NCBI RefSeq assembly: GCF_002086795.1
Contig: NZ_MVIM01000003.1
Location: 1-64,000, forward strand
DNA from: Mycolicibacterium tusciae
Lineage (GTDB): Bacteria; Actinomycetota; Actinomycetes; Mycobacteriales; Mycobacteriaceae
Length of the DNA stretch: 64,000 bases
Reading direction: 5' to 3'
The translations under genes were made by a program, and so were the position numbers. The notes under the pieces are model-generated. The model was not told the origin of the DNA and did not search any database. It saw only the letters and a program-made list of their open reading frames with translations. The stretch's first letter is position 1. Every line of letters starts with the position of its first letter. Below are positions 1 through 8,677 of this stretch, piece after piece.

Positions 1-73
1 ACCCGACGGAGTACTGGAATCTGCGAAGATGTAGTTCGCCGCCGCGTACTGATTGGTGAAGCCGAGAAATCCC

Positions 74-130
74 GCCGCCGGGCGCGCCGCCACCACCGCC
101 TCCGCCGCCGGGCGCGCCGCCACCGCCTCC
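74..130. repeat. GC-rich tandem repeat, two units
   Basis: Two near-identical units of 30 and 27 bp (74-103 and 104-130) follow each other directly and differ by one missing triplet. Read on the minus strand, one frame is open to the left edge of the window and could be the Ala/Gly-rich start of a gene running out of the window. I see no convincing start codon, so I do not call a gene. The rest of 1-168 holds nothing else I can support apart from the leader of the YceI gene. Confidence 0.6.
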
Positions 131-168
131 GCCGCCCTAGATGCGCGCCGGCCGGTACATTCGGTCCG

Positions 169-720
169 ATGACCGCCAACGAGTGGAGCTTGGACGCCTC
201 CGACGGTGAGCTGCTCGTGAAGACCGGCGTCGCGGGCAGGGCGGCCAAGATGGGCCACCGGTTGACGATCGCGATGACCGAATGGCAGGCCACGGTGCGG
301 TGGAGCGGAGGCGAGCCCGTCGAGGCGGAGTTGACGGTCGAGGTGGGATCGCTTCAAGTGCGCAAGGGCGAGGGCGGTGTGAAGGGGCTGTCCGCGCCGG
401 AGAAAGCGCTGGCGCGGTCGAACGCGTTGAATTCGCTTGATGCGCAACACTTCCCGCAGATCCGCTTTCACACCGATGACATCGACAAGTCGGATGATGG
501 CTATCTGTTGACCGGCACGCTGGAGATCCACGGCGTGAGCAACGAACACGCGGTCAACCTGCGTGTCGATGATCTCGGCGAGACATGGCGACTGTCGTGT
601 GAAGCCGACGTTGTGCAATCGGACTTCGACATCAAGCCCTACTCGATGCTGATGGGGTCTATGAAAGTCGTTGACTCCGTGACGGTGTCGTTCACCGCTG
701 AGCGGGCGAAAGAGGGCTAG
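169..720 (+). CDS. YceI family protein
   Basis: The 183-residue product has the length and beta-rich pattern of YceI-like proteins, lipocalin-fold proteins that bind isoprenoid-type lipids. Recognisable parts are an N-terminal W-x-L-D-A-S-D-G-E-L segment, a central FPQIRFHTDDI stretch and the late TGTLEIHGVS motif typical of the family. There is no signal peptide, so it is probably cytoplasmic, unlike the periplasmic E. coli protein. The reading frame is open upstream to base 1, but 169 is the first ATG. The stop overlaps the stop of the convergent esterase gene by four bases. The ligand is unknown. Confidence 0.85.
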   Translation: MTANEWSLDASDGELLVKTGVAGRAAKMGHRLTIAMTEWQATVRWSGGEPVEAELTVEVGSLQVRKGEGGVKGLSAPEKALARSNALNSLDAQHFPQIRFHTDDIDKSDDGYLLTGTLEIHGVSNEHAVNLRVDDLGETWRLSCEADVVQSDFDIKPYSMLMGSMKVVDSVTVSFTAERAKEG

Positions 721-2087
721 ACCGCGACGTTGTCCAGCGCACGACGCGCGTAGATCTCGGCGAGGAATTGCTCGACGGCAACAGCTGCGTGCGCGGCGCG
801 GGCCGAACCGAAAATATCGAAAGCATGCTGGGTGAACGGCAGTTCGGCGTACACGACCGGCGCTGTGCTGACTTCTCGCAGCCTTTCGACGAAGCCTCGC
901 CCCTGCTCGACGGGAACAAGCGAGTCGTTTCGGCCGTGCAAGACGAAGAACGGCGGAGCGTCTGCGGAGACATAGGTCACCGGCGATGCGTCGACATAGG
1001 GCTGCCGGTTCGTCGTGAGCCGTTGTTTGACGACCATCTGCTCGAGCAGTTCGGGCATCGACGGATGCATCGCGTCCTCGAAGCGGGTGAAGTCGTAGAC
1101 GCCGTAGAACGGGACTGCGGCCTGGACACGGGTGTCGGCGTCTTCGAACCCAGGCTGGAACCGCGGGTCGTTGGGCGTCAGCGCGGCCAGCGAGGACAGA
1201 TGGCCACCGGCCGACCCACCGGTGATGGCGACGAAATCGGGGTCGCCGCCGTACTCGGCGATGTGTGTCTTCACCCATGCCAGGGCGCGCTTGACGTCGA
1301 TGATGTGGTCGGGCCACGTGTTGCGTGGGCTGTGCCGGTAGTTGATCGCCACGCATACCCAGCCGAGTTCGGCAAGGTGGCTCATCAACGGATGCGCCTG
1401 TCCACGTTTGTTGCCGGTGGTCCACGCACCTCCGGGGATCTGGAACAGCACCGGCGCCTTGCCGTTTCGGTCGAGATCGGGCCGTCGCCAGATATCGAGA
1501 TGATTGGCGCCGCCGTATTCGCCGTAGCTGATGTCGCCGTCGTGGGCGTAATCGCGAAAGATCCGCAGCATCCGCAGGGCGCCGGGCCTCTTGGCGGTGC
1601 CGTCGCCTGCCGGCCGACGCCACAAGCCTGCCGAGTCGGTGCGGCGATGAGTCCCAAGGCCGTTGTCCAATGCCATGGTCAGTGGGGCGGAGGCCTGGTG
1701 GCCGGCGCGGTTGAAGTTCAGCAGACCCAACGCGGACAGGCCAGCCACGATCCACGCCGTCCTTCGCACCGGATGCGTGAGGCGACGCGCGGTCAGTAGC
1801 AGTCCGGCGAGCTGGCTCACCAGTGTCTGCAGCGGGAACTCGGTTACTACGAGACCGAACGCCCACGAAAAGATCGACGGGTATCCCTTTCGCGCCAGTG
1901 GGCGATATCCGTTCAGGGTCGAAGCGGCGGTCAGTGCCGCGACAGCCAACGCCCCGACCTGCCGGGCGATGTGGGCGGCTCGGTTCTTCTGCATTCGGTC
2001 ACGATACGAGGCGGCAATTGCATCCCGGATGGGGCTTCGCCCCTTCCCCGGCCGTGGTCGAGTTGCGATGTTTCGAAACACCGCCAC
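717..2087 (-). CDS. alpha/beta hydrolase, membrane-anchored esterase (LipC/LipQ type)
   Basis: The 456-residue product has an N-terminal third with several hydrophobic stretches, which suggests membrane anchoring, and a C-terminal hormone-sensitive-lipase-like alpha/beta hydrolase domain. The oxyanion-hole segment reads IPGGAW, the nucleophile elbow is GGSAGG, the acid lies in GRNDSLVP and the catalytic histidine in QHAFD. This is the usual order Ser-Asp-His of carboxylesterases and lipases. Mycobacteria carry many such Lip esterases acting on short- to medium-chain esters; the exact substrate cannot be read from sequence. It is convergent with the YceI gene and divergent from the nitric oxide reductase operon. 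Confidence 0.85.
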   Translation of the reverse strand: MAVFRNIATRPRPGKGRSPIRDAIAASYRDRMQKNRAAHIARQVGALAVAALTAASTLNGYRPLARKGYPSIFSWAFGLVVTEFPLQTLVSQLAGLLLTARRLTHPVRRTAWIVAGLSALGLLNFNRAGHQASAPLTMALDNGLGTHRRTDSAGLWRRPAGDGTAKRPGALRMLRIFRDYAHDGDISYGEYGGANHLDIWRRPDLDRNGKAPVLFQIPGGAWTTGNKRGQAHPLMSHLAELGWVCVAINYRHSPRNTWPDHIIDVKRALAWVKTHIAEYGGDPDFVAITGGSAGGHLSSLAALTPNDPRFQPGFEDADTRVQAAVPFYGVYDFTRFEDAMHPSMPELLEQMVVKQRLTTNRQPYVDASPVTYVSADAPPFFVLHGRNDSLVPVEQGRGFVERLREVSTAPVVYAELPFTQHAFDIFGSARAAHAAVAVEQFLAEIYARRALDNVAV

Positions 2088-2158
2088 CTCGTCGCGGGTT
2101 TTCGTTACGTTGGCCAGAGATGCTGCGAACGTGACTCATTTCGCACGGGGGTGTGGCA

Positions 2159-4564
2159 ATGACAGAGCAGTCCTTTCTGCCAGTTCCGACCAAAGCCGAG
2201 CTTGCAATCTCGAAAGGATGGGTTCAGGGCGTCGCACTGGTCATGGTCTTCGGCTTCATGGTCATGGGCATACTGGCCGCCAGGACCTACACGGACTCGA
2301 TGCCGCTGCCGCAGCGGGTGGTCGGCCCGGACGGTCAGACCCTGTTCACCGAGCAACAGGTCACCGCTGGACAGCAGATCTTCCTGCGCCGCGGCCTGCA
2401 GCAGTACGGCTCGATCATGGGCCACGGCGGCTACCTCGGTCCGGACTACACCGCGGAGTACCTGCGCTTGTCCGCCGACGACGTCGGCCAGCAGCTGCGC
2501 GACTCCGGATCGCCGGACCCGACGGCCGACCTCGTCACAATGATGCGGACCAACCGCTACGACAAGGACACCGGCACCCTGCAGTTCACCGCCGAGCAAG
2601 TGGCCGCCTTCGACAGGGTCCGTGCTCACTACGCCGACGTCTTCGGCACCGACTCGACCGAATACGGGCTGATCCCCCAGCTCATCACCGACCCCCAGGA
2701 AATCCACGATCTCACGGCGTTTTTCTGCTGGACGGCCTGGGCCGCCGCAGCCGAGCGTGAGGGTCACGCCTACTCCTACACCAACAACTGGCCACCCGAA
2801 CAACGCGTCAACAACACCCCGACGGCCGACATCCTGGTCTGGTCGGCGATGTCGCTGATCGCCCTGCTGGCCGGGCTCGGCGCACTGTTCGCCCTCTACG
2901 GCCGGTGGAGCCGCAAAATCGGTTGGCACGCAACGGAAACCCCCTCGCTGGCCTTCCGCCAACCAGGCGAAGTGGAGATCACCCCGTCGCAGAAAGCCAC
3001 CGCCTGGTTCTTCCTCGTCGTCGCGGTGCTCTTCCTCGGGCAGGCTGTGCTCGGCGGCGCCATCGAGCACTACCGCGCCGAGCTGAGCAACTTCTTCGGC
3101 TTCGACCTGGCCCAGATCCTGCCGTTCAACCTGGCGCGGACCTGGCACGTGCAACTGTCGCTGCTATGGACGGCGGCATCCTTCCTCGCCGCAGGCATCT
3201 TCCTCGCGCCCATCATCTCCGGCCGCGAACCACGGCGACAGTCGTGGCTGACGTACGGGCTGCTCGGTGCGCTGTTCGTCGTCGTGGCCGGCACCCTGGT
3301 GGGAACGGCGTTGAGCACCTTCGGCGTCGACTGGGCCAAGGGCTCCATCTTCTTCGACCAGCAGTGGGAATACCTCGACCTTCCGAGGTTCTGGCAGATC
3401 CTGTTGGTCGTCGGGCTGTTCTTGTGGATGGCGATCATCTTCCGGGCGATCCGCGCGCGTCTGAAGACCGAGAGCAAGCTCAACATGCCGTGGCTGTTCT
3501 TCTACGCCGGCCTGGCCATCCCCGCGTTCTACGCCGTCGGGATGCTCGCCGGTACCCAGACCCACCTGACCGTCGCCGAGTTCTGGCGCTTCTGGGTGGT
3601 GCACCTGTGGGTCGAGGACTTCCTCGAACTGTTCACGACGGTGATGGTCGCCTACATCTTCGTGATGCTCGGCGTGGTGCGCCGCCGGATCGCCATCCAG
3701 CTGATCTTCCTCGACGTCATCCTGTACTCGGTGGGCGGCGTGATCGGCACGATGCACCATCTGTACTTCTCCGGCACGCCAGTGGAACACATGGCCTTGG
3801 GCGCGTTCTTCTCCGCAATGGAAGTAATCCCGCTGACCTTCCTCACCGTCGAGGCGTGGACGTTCCTGCAATTGGGCTCGCGACAGCAGTCGCGCAGCAG
3901 CGCACCGTTCCCGCACCGCTGGGCGGTGATGTTCCTTGTCGCCGTGGGCTTCTGGAACTTCGTCGGTGCGGGCATCTTCGGCTTCCTGATCAACCTGCCC
4001 ATCGTGTCCTACTACCAGATCGGGACGGCGCTGACCGCCAACCATGCCCACGGCGCGATGATGGGCGTCTACGGGATGCTCGCCGTCGGCCTGGCGCTGT
4101 TCGCGCTGCGCTACATCATCCCGTCGAAACGATGGCCGGACAAACTGGCCAAGCTGTCGTTCTGGTCGCTCAACATCGGCCTGGCGTGGATGGTCTTCGC
4201 CACCCTGCTGCCGCTGGGCGTGCTGCAGTTGTGGCACTCCGTCAACGACGGCTACTACGAGGCGCGCACTCTGGGCTACATCACCCAGTCGGGCAACGTC
4301 GTGCTCGAATGGTTGCGGATGCCCGGTGACTTTCTGTTCATCCTCGGTGGTGTGCTGCCGTTCGTCTGGATCGCCTGGCTCGGTGTGCGATACGGCATCA
4401 AGGCGACCACGCACACGATGCCCGCCGAGACCCTGTTCGTCGAGGAACACGCGCAGGCGGAGGAAGACCGCACCGGCCTGGCGGCGACGGGCGGCGGGTC
4501 GTCGCGCTATGCGTCGGATCGCCGGTTGCCTGACGACCACGACACCCTCGGAGGTAGTCCGTGA
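2159..4564 (+). CDS. norB: quinol-dependent nitric oxide reductase, single subunit
   Basis: The 801-residue protein belongs to the heme-copper oxidase superfamily and is of the qNOR (NorZ) type, which reduces two NO to N2O using quinol. An N-terminal helix leads into a cytochrome-c-like periplasmic domain without heme c, then a 12-helix core. Core histidine motifs include HVQLSLLW, VVHLWVED, GTMHHLY and HAHGAMMG, together with the glutamates expected near the binuclear centre. I prefer ATG 2159 over GTG 2153 because a GGGGG tract lies seven bases upstream of it. It heads a four-gene operon: the next gene overlaps its stop by four bases. The role is NO detoxification or respiration under low oxygen. 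Confidence 0.93.
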   Translation: MTEQSFLPVPTKAELAISKGWVQGVALVMVFGFMVMGILAARTYTDSMPLPQRVVGPDGQTLFTEQQVTAGQQIFLRRGLQQYGSIMGHGGYLGPDYTAEYLRLSADDVGQQLRDSGSPDPTADLVTMMRTNRYDKDTGTLQFTAEQVAAFDRVRAHYADVFGTDSTEYGLIPQLITDPQEIHDLTAFFCWTAWAAAAEREGHAYSYTNNWPPEQRVNNTPTADILVWSAMSLIALLAGLGALFALYGRWSRKIGWHATETPSLAFRQPGEVEITPSQKATAWFFLVVAVLFLGQAVLGGAIEHYRAELSNFFGFDLAQILPFNLARTWHVQLSLLWTAASFLAAGIFLAPIISGREPRRQSWLTYGLLGALFVVVAGTLVGTALSTFGVDWAKGSIFFDQQWEYLDLPRFWQILLVVGLFLWMAIIFRAIRARLKTESKLNMPWLFFYAGLAIPAFYAVGMLAGTQTHLTVAEFWRFWVVHLWVEDFLELFTTVMVAYIFVMLGVVRRRIAIQLIFLDVILYSVGGVIGTMHHLYFSGTPVEHMALGAFFSAMEVIPLTFLTVEAWTFLQLGSRQQSRSSAPFPHRWAVMFLVAVGFWNFVGAGIFGFLINLPIVSYYQIGTALTANHAHGAMMGVYGMLAVGLALFALRYIIPSKRWPDKLAKLSFWSLNIGLAWMVFATLLPLGVLQLWHSVNDGYYEARTLGYITQSGNVVLEWLRMPGDFLFILGGVLPFVWIAWLGVRYGIKATTHTMPAETLFVEEHAQAEEDRTGLAATGGGSSRYASDRRLPDDHDTLGGSP

Positions 4565-5193
4565 CCGCGGGCATCGCGATCGAGACCTGGCTGTCGATCG
4601 GATACGCCGCCCTGCTCGTCGTGATCGCCTACGGCATCGACACGTTCGCGCGCCGCGCGGCGGCCAAGGTGGAACAACATCGGTCGGGCCCGTTCGTCTA
4701 CCACGAGGACCACGACGCGTGGCTGTGCCCGCAGGATCAGTGGTTGTGGCCCAAGTCATTTGACCCCGACAACCGGGTCATGCGCTACCGGGGCAGCCCG
4801 ACGGTGTGCAACGCCTGCCCGGTCAAGCACTCCTGCACCACCTCCAACGACGGTCGCGAGGTGAGCCGCGCGATCGACAGCTGGCCGGCCTCGGAGGCGG
4901 CACGCTTTCACCGCGGGATCGCCTGTGCCGTCAGCGCTATCGCCGTCATCTGGCCGCTGGCCATGGCGCTGGCGGCCGCCACCGTGCTGGAGACGGGGAT
5001 GCTACTGGGGTGCGCCGTCGCGGTGGGTGTGCTTTCGCTGCCGCTGTGGTCGCACCTGCGCCGCACCCCGGCCGTCCCGCCGGGCGTGCTGTTCCAGTCA
5101 CTCGACGACAACATCGAGGAGCGAAAGCGGTTGGCCGAAGCGGAAATCCGTCGTCGCACCTCCTACGCATCCGACCGCCGGGAGAAACGCTGA
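4561..5193 (+). CDS. membrane protein with Cys cluster, norB operon
   Basis: The 210-residue product starts at GTG 4561 inside the norB stop codon and is therefore translationally coupled to it. One N-terminal membrane helix is followed by a soluble segment rich in Trp and His, a cysteine cluster CNACPVKHSC (about residues 80-90) with one more Cys upstream, then two further hydrophobic segments and a charged tail. The cluster could bind zinc or an Fe-S centre. I do not recognise a named family. Its position suggests an accessory role in assembling or feeding the NO reductase; this is inference from context. Confidence 0.85.
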   Translation: MTAGIAIETWLSIGYAALLVVIAYGIDTFARRAAAKVEQHRSGPFVYHEDHDAWLCPQDQWLWPKSFDPDNRVMRYRGSPTVCNACPVKHSCTTSNDGREVSRAIDSWPASEAARFHRGIACAVSAIAVIWPLAMALAAATVLETGMLLGCAVAVGVLSLPLWSHLRRTPAVPPGVLFQSLDDNIEERKRLAEAEIRRRTSYASDRREKR

Positions 5194-6020
5194 TGAGTGG
5201 TCCGTTGACTGTCGCCGTCGTTGTCCTCGTCGCGCTGCTCGTCGCCGCGGTGTTCGCGTCCCTGCGCATCGTCAAGGAGTACGAACGCGGTGTGGCCTTC
5301 CGCCTCGGCCGGTTACGTGGATTGCTGGGTCCGGGAATCGTCGTCGTGCTGCCCGGCGTCGACAAGCTCGTGCGCGTCGACCTGCGCACGGTGACGCTGA
5401 CCATCCCGCCCCAAGAGGTCATCACCCGCGACAACGTCACGGCGCGCGTCAATGCCGTCGTCCTGTTCCGGGTGACCGATCCGACGAAATCCGTGATGGC
5501 CGTGGAGAATTTCGCGGTCGCCACGTCTCAGATCGCCCAGACCACGCTGCGTTCGGTGGTCGGACGCGCCGACCTCGACACGCTGCTGGCCCACCGCGCC
5601 GATCTCAACGAGGACCTGGCCGCGTCCATCGCGAGCCAGACCGAACCCTGGGGGGTCAAGGTCGAGGTCGTCGAGATCAAGGACGTCGAGATCCCCGAGA
5701 TGATGCAGCGGGCGATGGCCCGCGAGGCCGAGGCCGAGCGCGAGCGTCGCGCCAAGGTCATCAGCGCGCACGGCGAATTGCAGGCATCCGCGGAATTACG
5801 CGATGCCGCAATAACACTCAGTGAGAGTCCGGCGTCGCTGCAGTTACGCTATCTGCAGACCCTGCTGGAACTCGGCGCCGACCAGAACTCGACTGTCGTT
5901 TTCCCGATTCCGATGGATATCGTCCGCCCGTTCCTCGAGGGCGGCCGGACCAATTCGACGAACGACGCGAGCGGCGCCGACGCCGTCCCCCACATCAGGA
6001 GGGTGAGATCCGATGACTAG
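5193..6020 (+). CDS. slipin / stomatin (SPFH domain) protein
   Basis: The 275-residue protein has one N-terminal membrane helix, then RIVKEYERGVAFRLGRL, the classic start of a stomatin/prohibitin (SPFH) domain, and a later coiled-coil-like Glu/Arg/Ala segment MAREAEAERERRAK. Slipins oligomerise at the inner membrane face and organise membrane microdomains or protect partner proteins. The ATG shares one base with the preceding TGA, and a longer reading frame upstream is out-of-frame readthrough of the previous gene. A fragment very like its residues from about 207 is found again near 44.5 kb. Pairing with norB suggests stabilisation of the reductase complex, which is untested. Confidence 0.92.
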   Translation: MSGPLTVAVVVLVALLVAAVFASLRIVKEYERGVAFRLGRLRGLLGPGIVVVLPGVDKLVRVDLRTVTLTIPPQEVITRDNVTARVNAVVLFRVTDPTKSVMAVENFAVATSQIAQTTLRSVVGRADLDTLLAHRADLNEDLAASIASQTEPWGVKVEVVEIKDVEIPEMMQRAMAREAEAERERRAKVISAHGELQASAELRDAAITLSESPASLQLRYLQTLLELGADQNSTVVFPIPMDIVRPFLEGGRTNSTNDASGADAVPHIRRVRSDD

Positions 6021-6342
6021 CGCAGCACCTGATCCTGGCATCACCGCGCCGGACGGTGACGACGTCGACGCTCCCGAGGTCGGCCGCCCCGTCGTCCTCG
6101 AACCCACGCCGCCGGGAATGTGGCGGGCGCTGCTGGGGATGGCGGTCGCCGTACTGGCGCCGATGTTGGGTTTCCTCGTCGGCGGCGTCTTCGGTGCCGG
6201 CACGATAGGCGAATCGGTCGATCCGATGTTCATCTCGCTGTTCGTCGGCATCGTGATCGGCGGGATCGGACTGCTGGTCGCGCTGTCCGGTGGGGCCCGG
6301 TTGTGGCGGCACTTCCATCGAGAGGATGAGGCCGAGTTCTGA
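6013..6342 (+). CDS. small two-helix membrane protein, end of norB operon
   Basis: The 109-residue product overlaps the slipin stop by eight bases and ends the norB operon. A Pro/Asp-rich head of about 35 residues is followed by two hydrophobic helices separated by a short acidic loop and an acidic tail. I recognise no named family. Many slipin operons carry a small membrane partner, so it may anchor or regulate the slipin. The 276 bases after it, up to the next gene, show no supported feature. Confidence 0.75.
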   Translation: MTSAAPDPGITAPDGDDVDAPEVGRPVVLEPTPPGMWRALLGMAVAVLAPMLGFLVGGVFGAGTIGESVDPMFISLFVGIVIGGIGLLVALSGGARLWRHFHREDEAEF

Positions 6343-6618
6343 TCCGTCGGTCAGGCGCTGCGCTGCGCCGTGGATGTGGCCGATTCGTCGCTCAGGCGCC
6401 AACTTGTCGAATGTCACACCATTAGCTGATCGTTGACGCAGGCCACTATCTAGGGTGGTGCCACCTGATCGGGCGTGCTGAAGAATTCGCCGGTCTGGCC
6501 CTCGTGAACTGCGATTTCACGGGTAGGAGGGCGCAGCGGCGCATCTCGGCCATCAGGACGACGAGCGATCTGGGTGGTTGCTCAACGCGCTCGGGCGTGT
6601 CGGTAGGGTGCGCGTCCG

Positions 6619-7236
6619 ATGGGAAGACACGCATTACCCAAAACGCGGCAACGGTCGCTGGCGTCCGTAGCTGTGGGCGCCGTCTCTGCCGCGACGTTGT
6701 TGGCTGTCGGGGCAGACAGTTATCCGCAGGTCAGTAGCGACGCCTCGTGCTTCAGAGAAGTCGCGACGTCGACACCGGCGCCGGTAGCGGTTCACCCGAT
6801 CGGTCCCGAACCGGCCCGCTTGATCGTGTCGCCCACGTTGCCCCCCAGCGTTGCGCGGGAGACCGGACTCCAGGTCAAAACCATTTTGGCGGCACGTTCG
6901 GTCAGCGCAGAGTTTCCCGAGATTCTTGACATCGGCGGAGTCCGGTCGGATCCCTTGAAATGGCATCCGCACGGATTGGCGATCGACGTGATGATCCCCA
7001 ACGCTCGCTCGGCAGCCGGGAAAGCGCTCGGGGACAGTGTGCTCGCGTACGTCCTGAAGAACGCAGAGCGCTTCGGCGTGAATCACGCCATCTGGAGGCA
7101 GACCATCTACCGGCCCAACGGCTCGAAAAGAGCGATGTCGGACGGCGGCTCGGACACGGCCAACCATTACGACCATGTTCACATCGCCACGGACGGCGGC
7201 GGGTATCCGCGGGATGGCCAGACCTACCTCCGCTGA
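6619..7236 (+). CDS. secreted M15-peptidase-like (ARB_07466-type) protein
   Basis: The 205-residue product begins with a basic stretch and a hydrophobic signal-peptide-like segment. The C-terminal half carries HPHGLAIDVMIP and HYDHVHI. These are the H-x-x-G-x-A-x-D and H-x-D-H-x-H patterns that place metal ligands in LAS/M15-type peptidases and in the related ARB_07466-like domain of actinobacteria. The protein is probably exported and may act on peptidoglycan or be a non-catalytic relative. The hemerythrin gene lies convergently 17 bases downstream. Confidence 0.8.
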   Translation: MGRHALPKTRQRSLASVAVGAVSAATLLAVGADSYPQVSSDASCFREVATSTPAPVAVHPIGPEPARLIVSPTLPPSVARETGLQVKTILAARSVSAEFPEILDIGGVRSDPLKWHPHGLAIDVMIPNARSAAGKALGDSVLAYVLKNAERFGVNHAIWRQTIYRPNGSKRAMSDGGSDTANHYDHVHIATDGGGYPRDGQTYLR

Positions 7237-7252
7237 TACGCGGTCTGATCAT

Positions 7253-7780
7253 TCACTCAGAGTGCTTGGCGATGTAGTCGTCGGCGTCCTTGTCGCGGTT
7301 GTCGACGTTGATCGTCGTCTCGCGTTCGGCATAGAACCGCAGCCACTGCATCGCCAACTCGTGGCGGAGCTCCAGGGAGGCGCTCTTGATGAAGTCCGGC
7401 ATCGCCTCGCGCTCTTCCTCGTCGAGGTGTTCGCCGTTCTGCTTGCGGGCTTCGAAAACGGCGTCGAACCATTCCTCGGTTCCCGGCTTGTGTTGGCGTG
7501 AGCGACGAATCGCATCGCGGATCGCGTTGTGGTCGGTGATGGCGTCCTCGGTTTCGTCTTCCGGGTCGCCCTCGGGATTGCCGCGGTCCTCGCTACCGCC
7601 GTGCTTGAGCAGCGCCGGGTAGAACACGGCCTCCTCGGCTTCGGCGTGGACGTCGAGGCGGTCGCCGAGGGCGTCCCAGATCGCGGCGAGTTCGGCGTCG
7701 GACTTCGCGTCGTCCAGCAGGAAGAACTGACGACGAAACCAGTCGTGGTCGGCGTAGACGAGCTCGATGATGTCTGCCAT
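7253..7780 (-). CDS. hemerythrin domain protein
   Basis: The 175-residue protein shows the HHE cation-binding pattern of a four-helix hemerythrin fold: an early YADHDWFRRQ, then HAEAEEAVFYPALL, a middle DHNAIRDAI and a late HLDEEEREAMPDF segment, together giving the His/Glu ligands of a di-iron site. The C-terminal third is charged and longer than the minimal domain. Such proteins sense or buffer O2, NO or iron. It lies 12 bases downstream of the ferredoxin gene, so it probably belongs to the same transcript as the peptide and JmjC oxygenase genes upstream. Confidence 0.9.
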   Translation of the reverse strand: MADIIELVYADHDWFRRQFFLLDDAKSDAELAAIWDALGDRLDVHAEAEEAVFYPALLKHGGSEDRGNPEGDPEDETEDAITDHNAIRDAIRRSRQHKPGTEEWFDAVFEARKQNGEHLDEEEREAMPDFIKSASLELRHELAMQWLRFYAERETTINVDNRDKDADDYIAKHSE

Positions 7781-7792
7781 GCAACAGCCTCC

Positions 7793-8677
7793 TCAGTCCG
7801 ACGAGAGTGACACTAATTCGAACGTGCGCACCGCGCCCGGCACCGTGGCGCGGCACATGGACAGCAGCGGCTCCGACATCTTCTCCGCGAGAACGACATT
7901 CACCGAGCCCGAGTCTGTGCGGAGCGCGACGCGGATCTGGTGCTCCGCGTGCTCGACCTTCAGCGGTGACAGGGCGTGGATGCGGTCCTCGCCCAGGGAC
8001 TCGCGGGCGAAGTACTGCGCGGCTTGCACCGGGTGGGGCAGGGATGTGCGTCCGCGTAGATATCTGTGGTCCAGCCGACCGTCGAGGTATTTGGCCACCA
8101 GGCCGGCGGAGTCGGTCGAGTCGACGCGCCCGTAGCACAGGCCCTCGGGCAGGATCAGCATGGTGGCGGCGAACCGGTCGCCGCCCAAATGCGAACATTC
8201 CCAGGTGAATTCGGGGTATTCGGCCGCGATGGCCGACGCCGCGCTGCGCCCGCGCACGGCGCAACACTGGTCGTGCTTGCCATGCGCGCAGACCGCGACA
8301 AGTGGGCCGTCGACGAGTTCGCCGTCCGAGCCGTCCAGGGCGATGTCGAGGTATCCGCGGGGGTCGTCGACCTCTCCGCCGTAGAGCGCCTCGCTGCCCT
8401 CCTCGCAATGCGCGATGAACCATCGCCAGCGCGGCGTCTCTGTCCGGCGTCCCGGCCGGCGTATCGCGGTGACCCGCAGGCCGTCGGTTTCGATGCGGCG
8501 GCAGACGCTGCGTCCCAGTTCGCGGTCGAGGAGCGAGGGAGAGTCGAGGAAGGCCGATGGCCCCCAGCCACCGGACAATTCGAGCATCGCCCAGGATCGT
8601 CCGGCGCCGGCCGTGCCGTAGATGGGGTCGTCACGCATCAGCGATTGGTCGCTGCACGGCGTGCGTTTGGGACTCAT
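7793..8677 (-). CDS. sucrase/ferredoxin-like (thioredoxin-like [2Fe-2S]) protein
   Basis: The 294-residue product matches the sucrase/ferredoxin-like (Apd1-like) family of thioredoxin-fold ferredoxins. The diagnostic segments are C130-AHGKHDQ-C138-C139 and C161-S-H163-LGGDRF, giving Cys and His ligands for an Fe-S cluster. I chose ATG 8677 because it overlaps the stop of the upstream oxygenase gene as ATGA; the longer frame runs through that gene. Translational coupling to a 2-oxoglutarate-type oxygenase suggests an electron-transfer or iron-handling role for it, which is inference. Confidence 0.85.
   Translation of the reverse strand: MSPKRTPCSDQSLMRDDPIYGTAGAGRSWAMLELSGGWGPSAFLDSPSLLDRELGRSVCRRIETDGLRVTAIRRPGRRTETPRWRWFIAHCEEGSEALYGGEVDDPRGYLDIALDGSDGELVDGPLVAVCAHGKHDQCCAVRGRSAASAIAAEYPEFTWECSHLGGDRFAATMLILPEGLCYGRVDSTDSAGLVAKYLDGRLDHRYLRGRTSLPHPVQAAQYFARESLGEDRIHALSPLKVEHAEHQIRVALRTDSGSVNVVLAEKMSEPLLSMCRATVPGAVRTFELVSLSSD

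Noticed and set aside
74..130. Possible CRISPR or PE-PGRS sequence
   Set aside because: Only two contiguous units without spacers, and no PE domain; simple GC-rich tandem repeat.
3164..4759. A 531-codon minus-strand frame opposite norB
   Set aside because: The product is Arg/Gly/Asp/His-rich with no fold pattern, typical of antisense GC-rich sequence; norB on the other strand has a full motif set.
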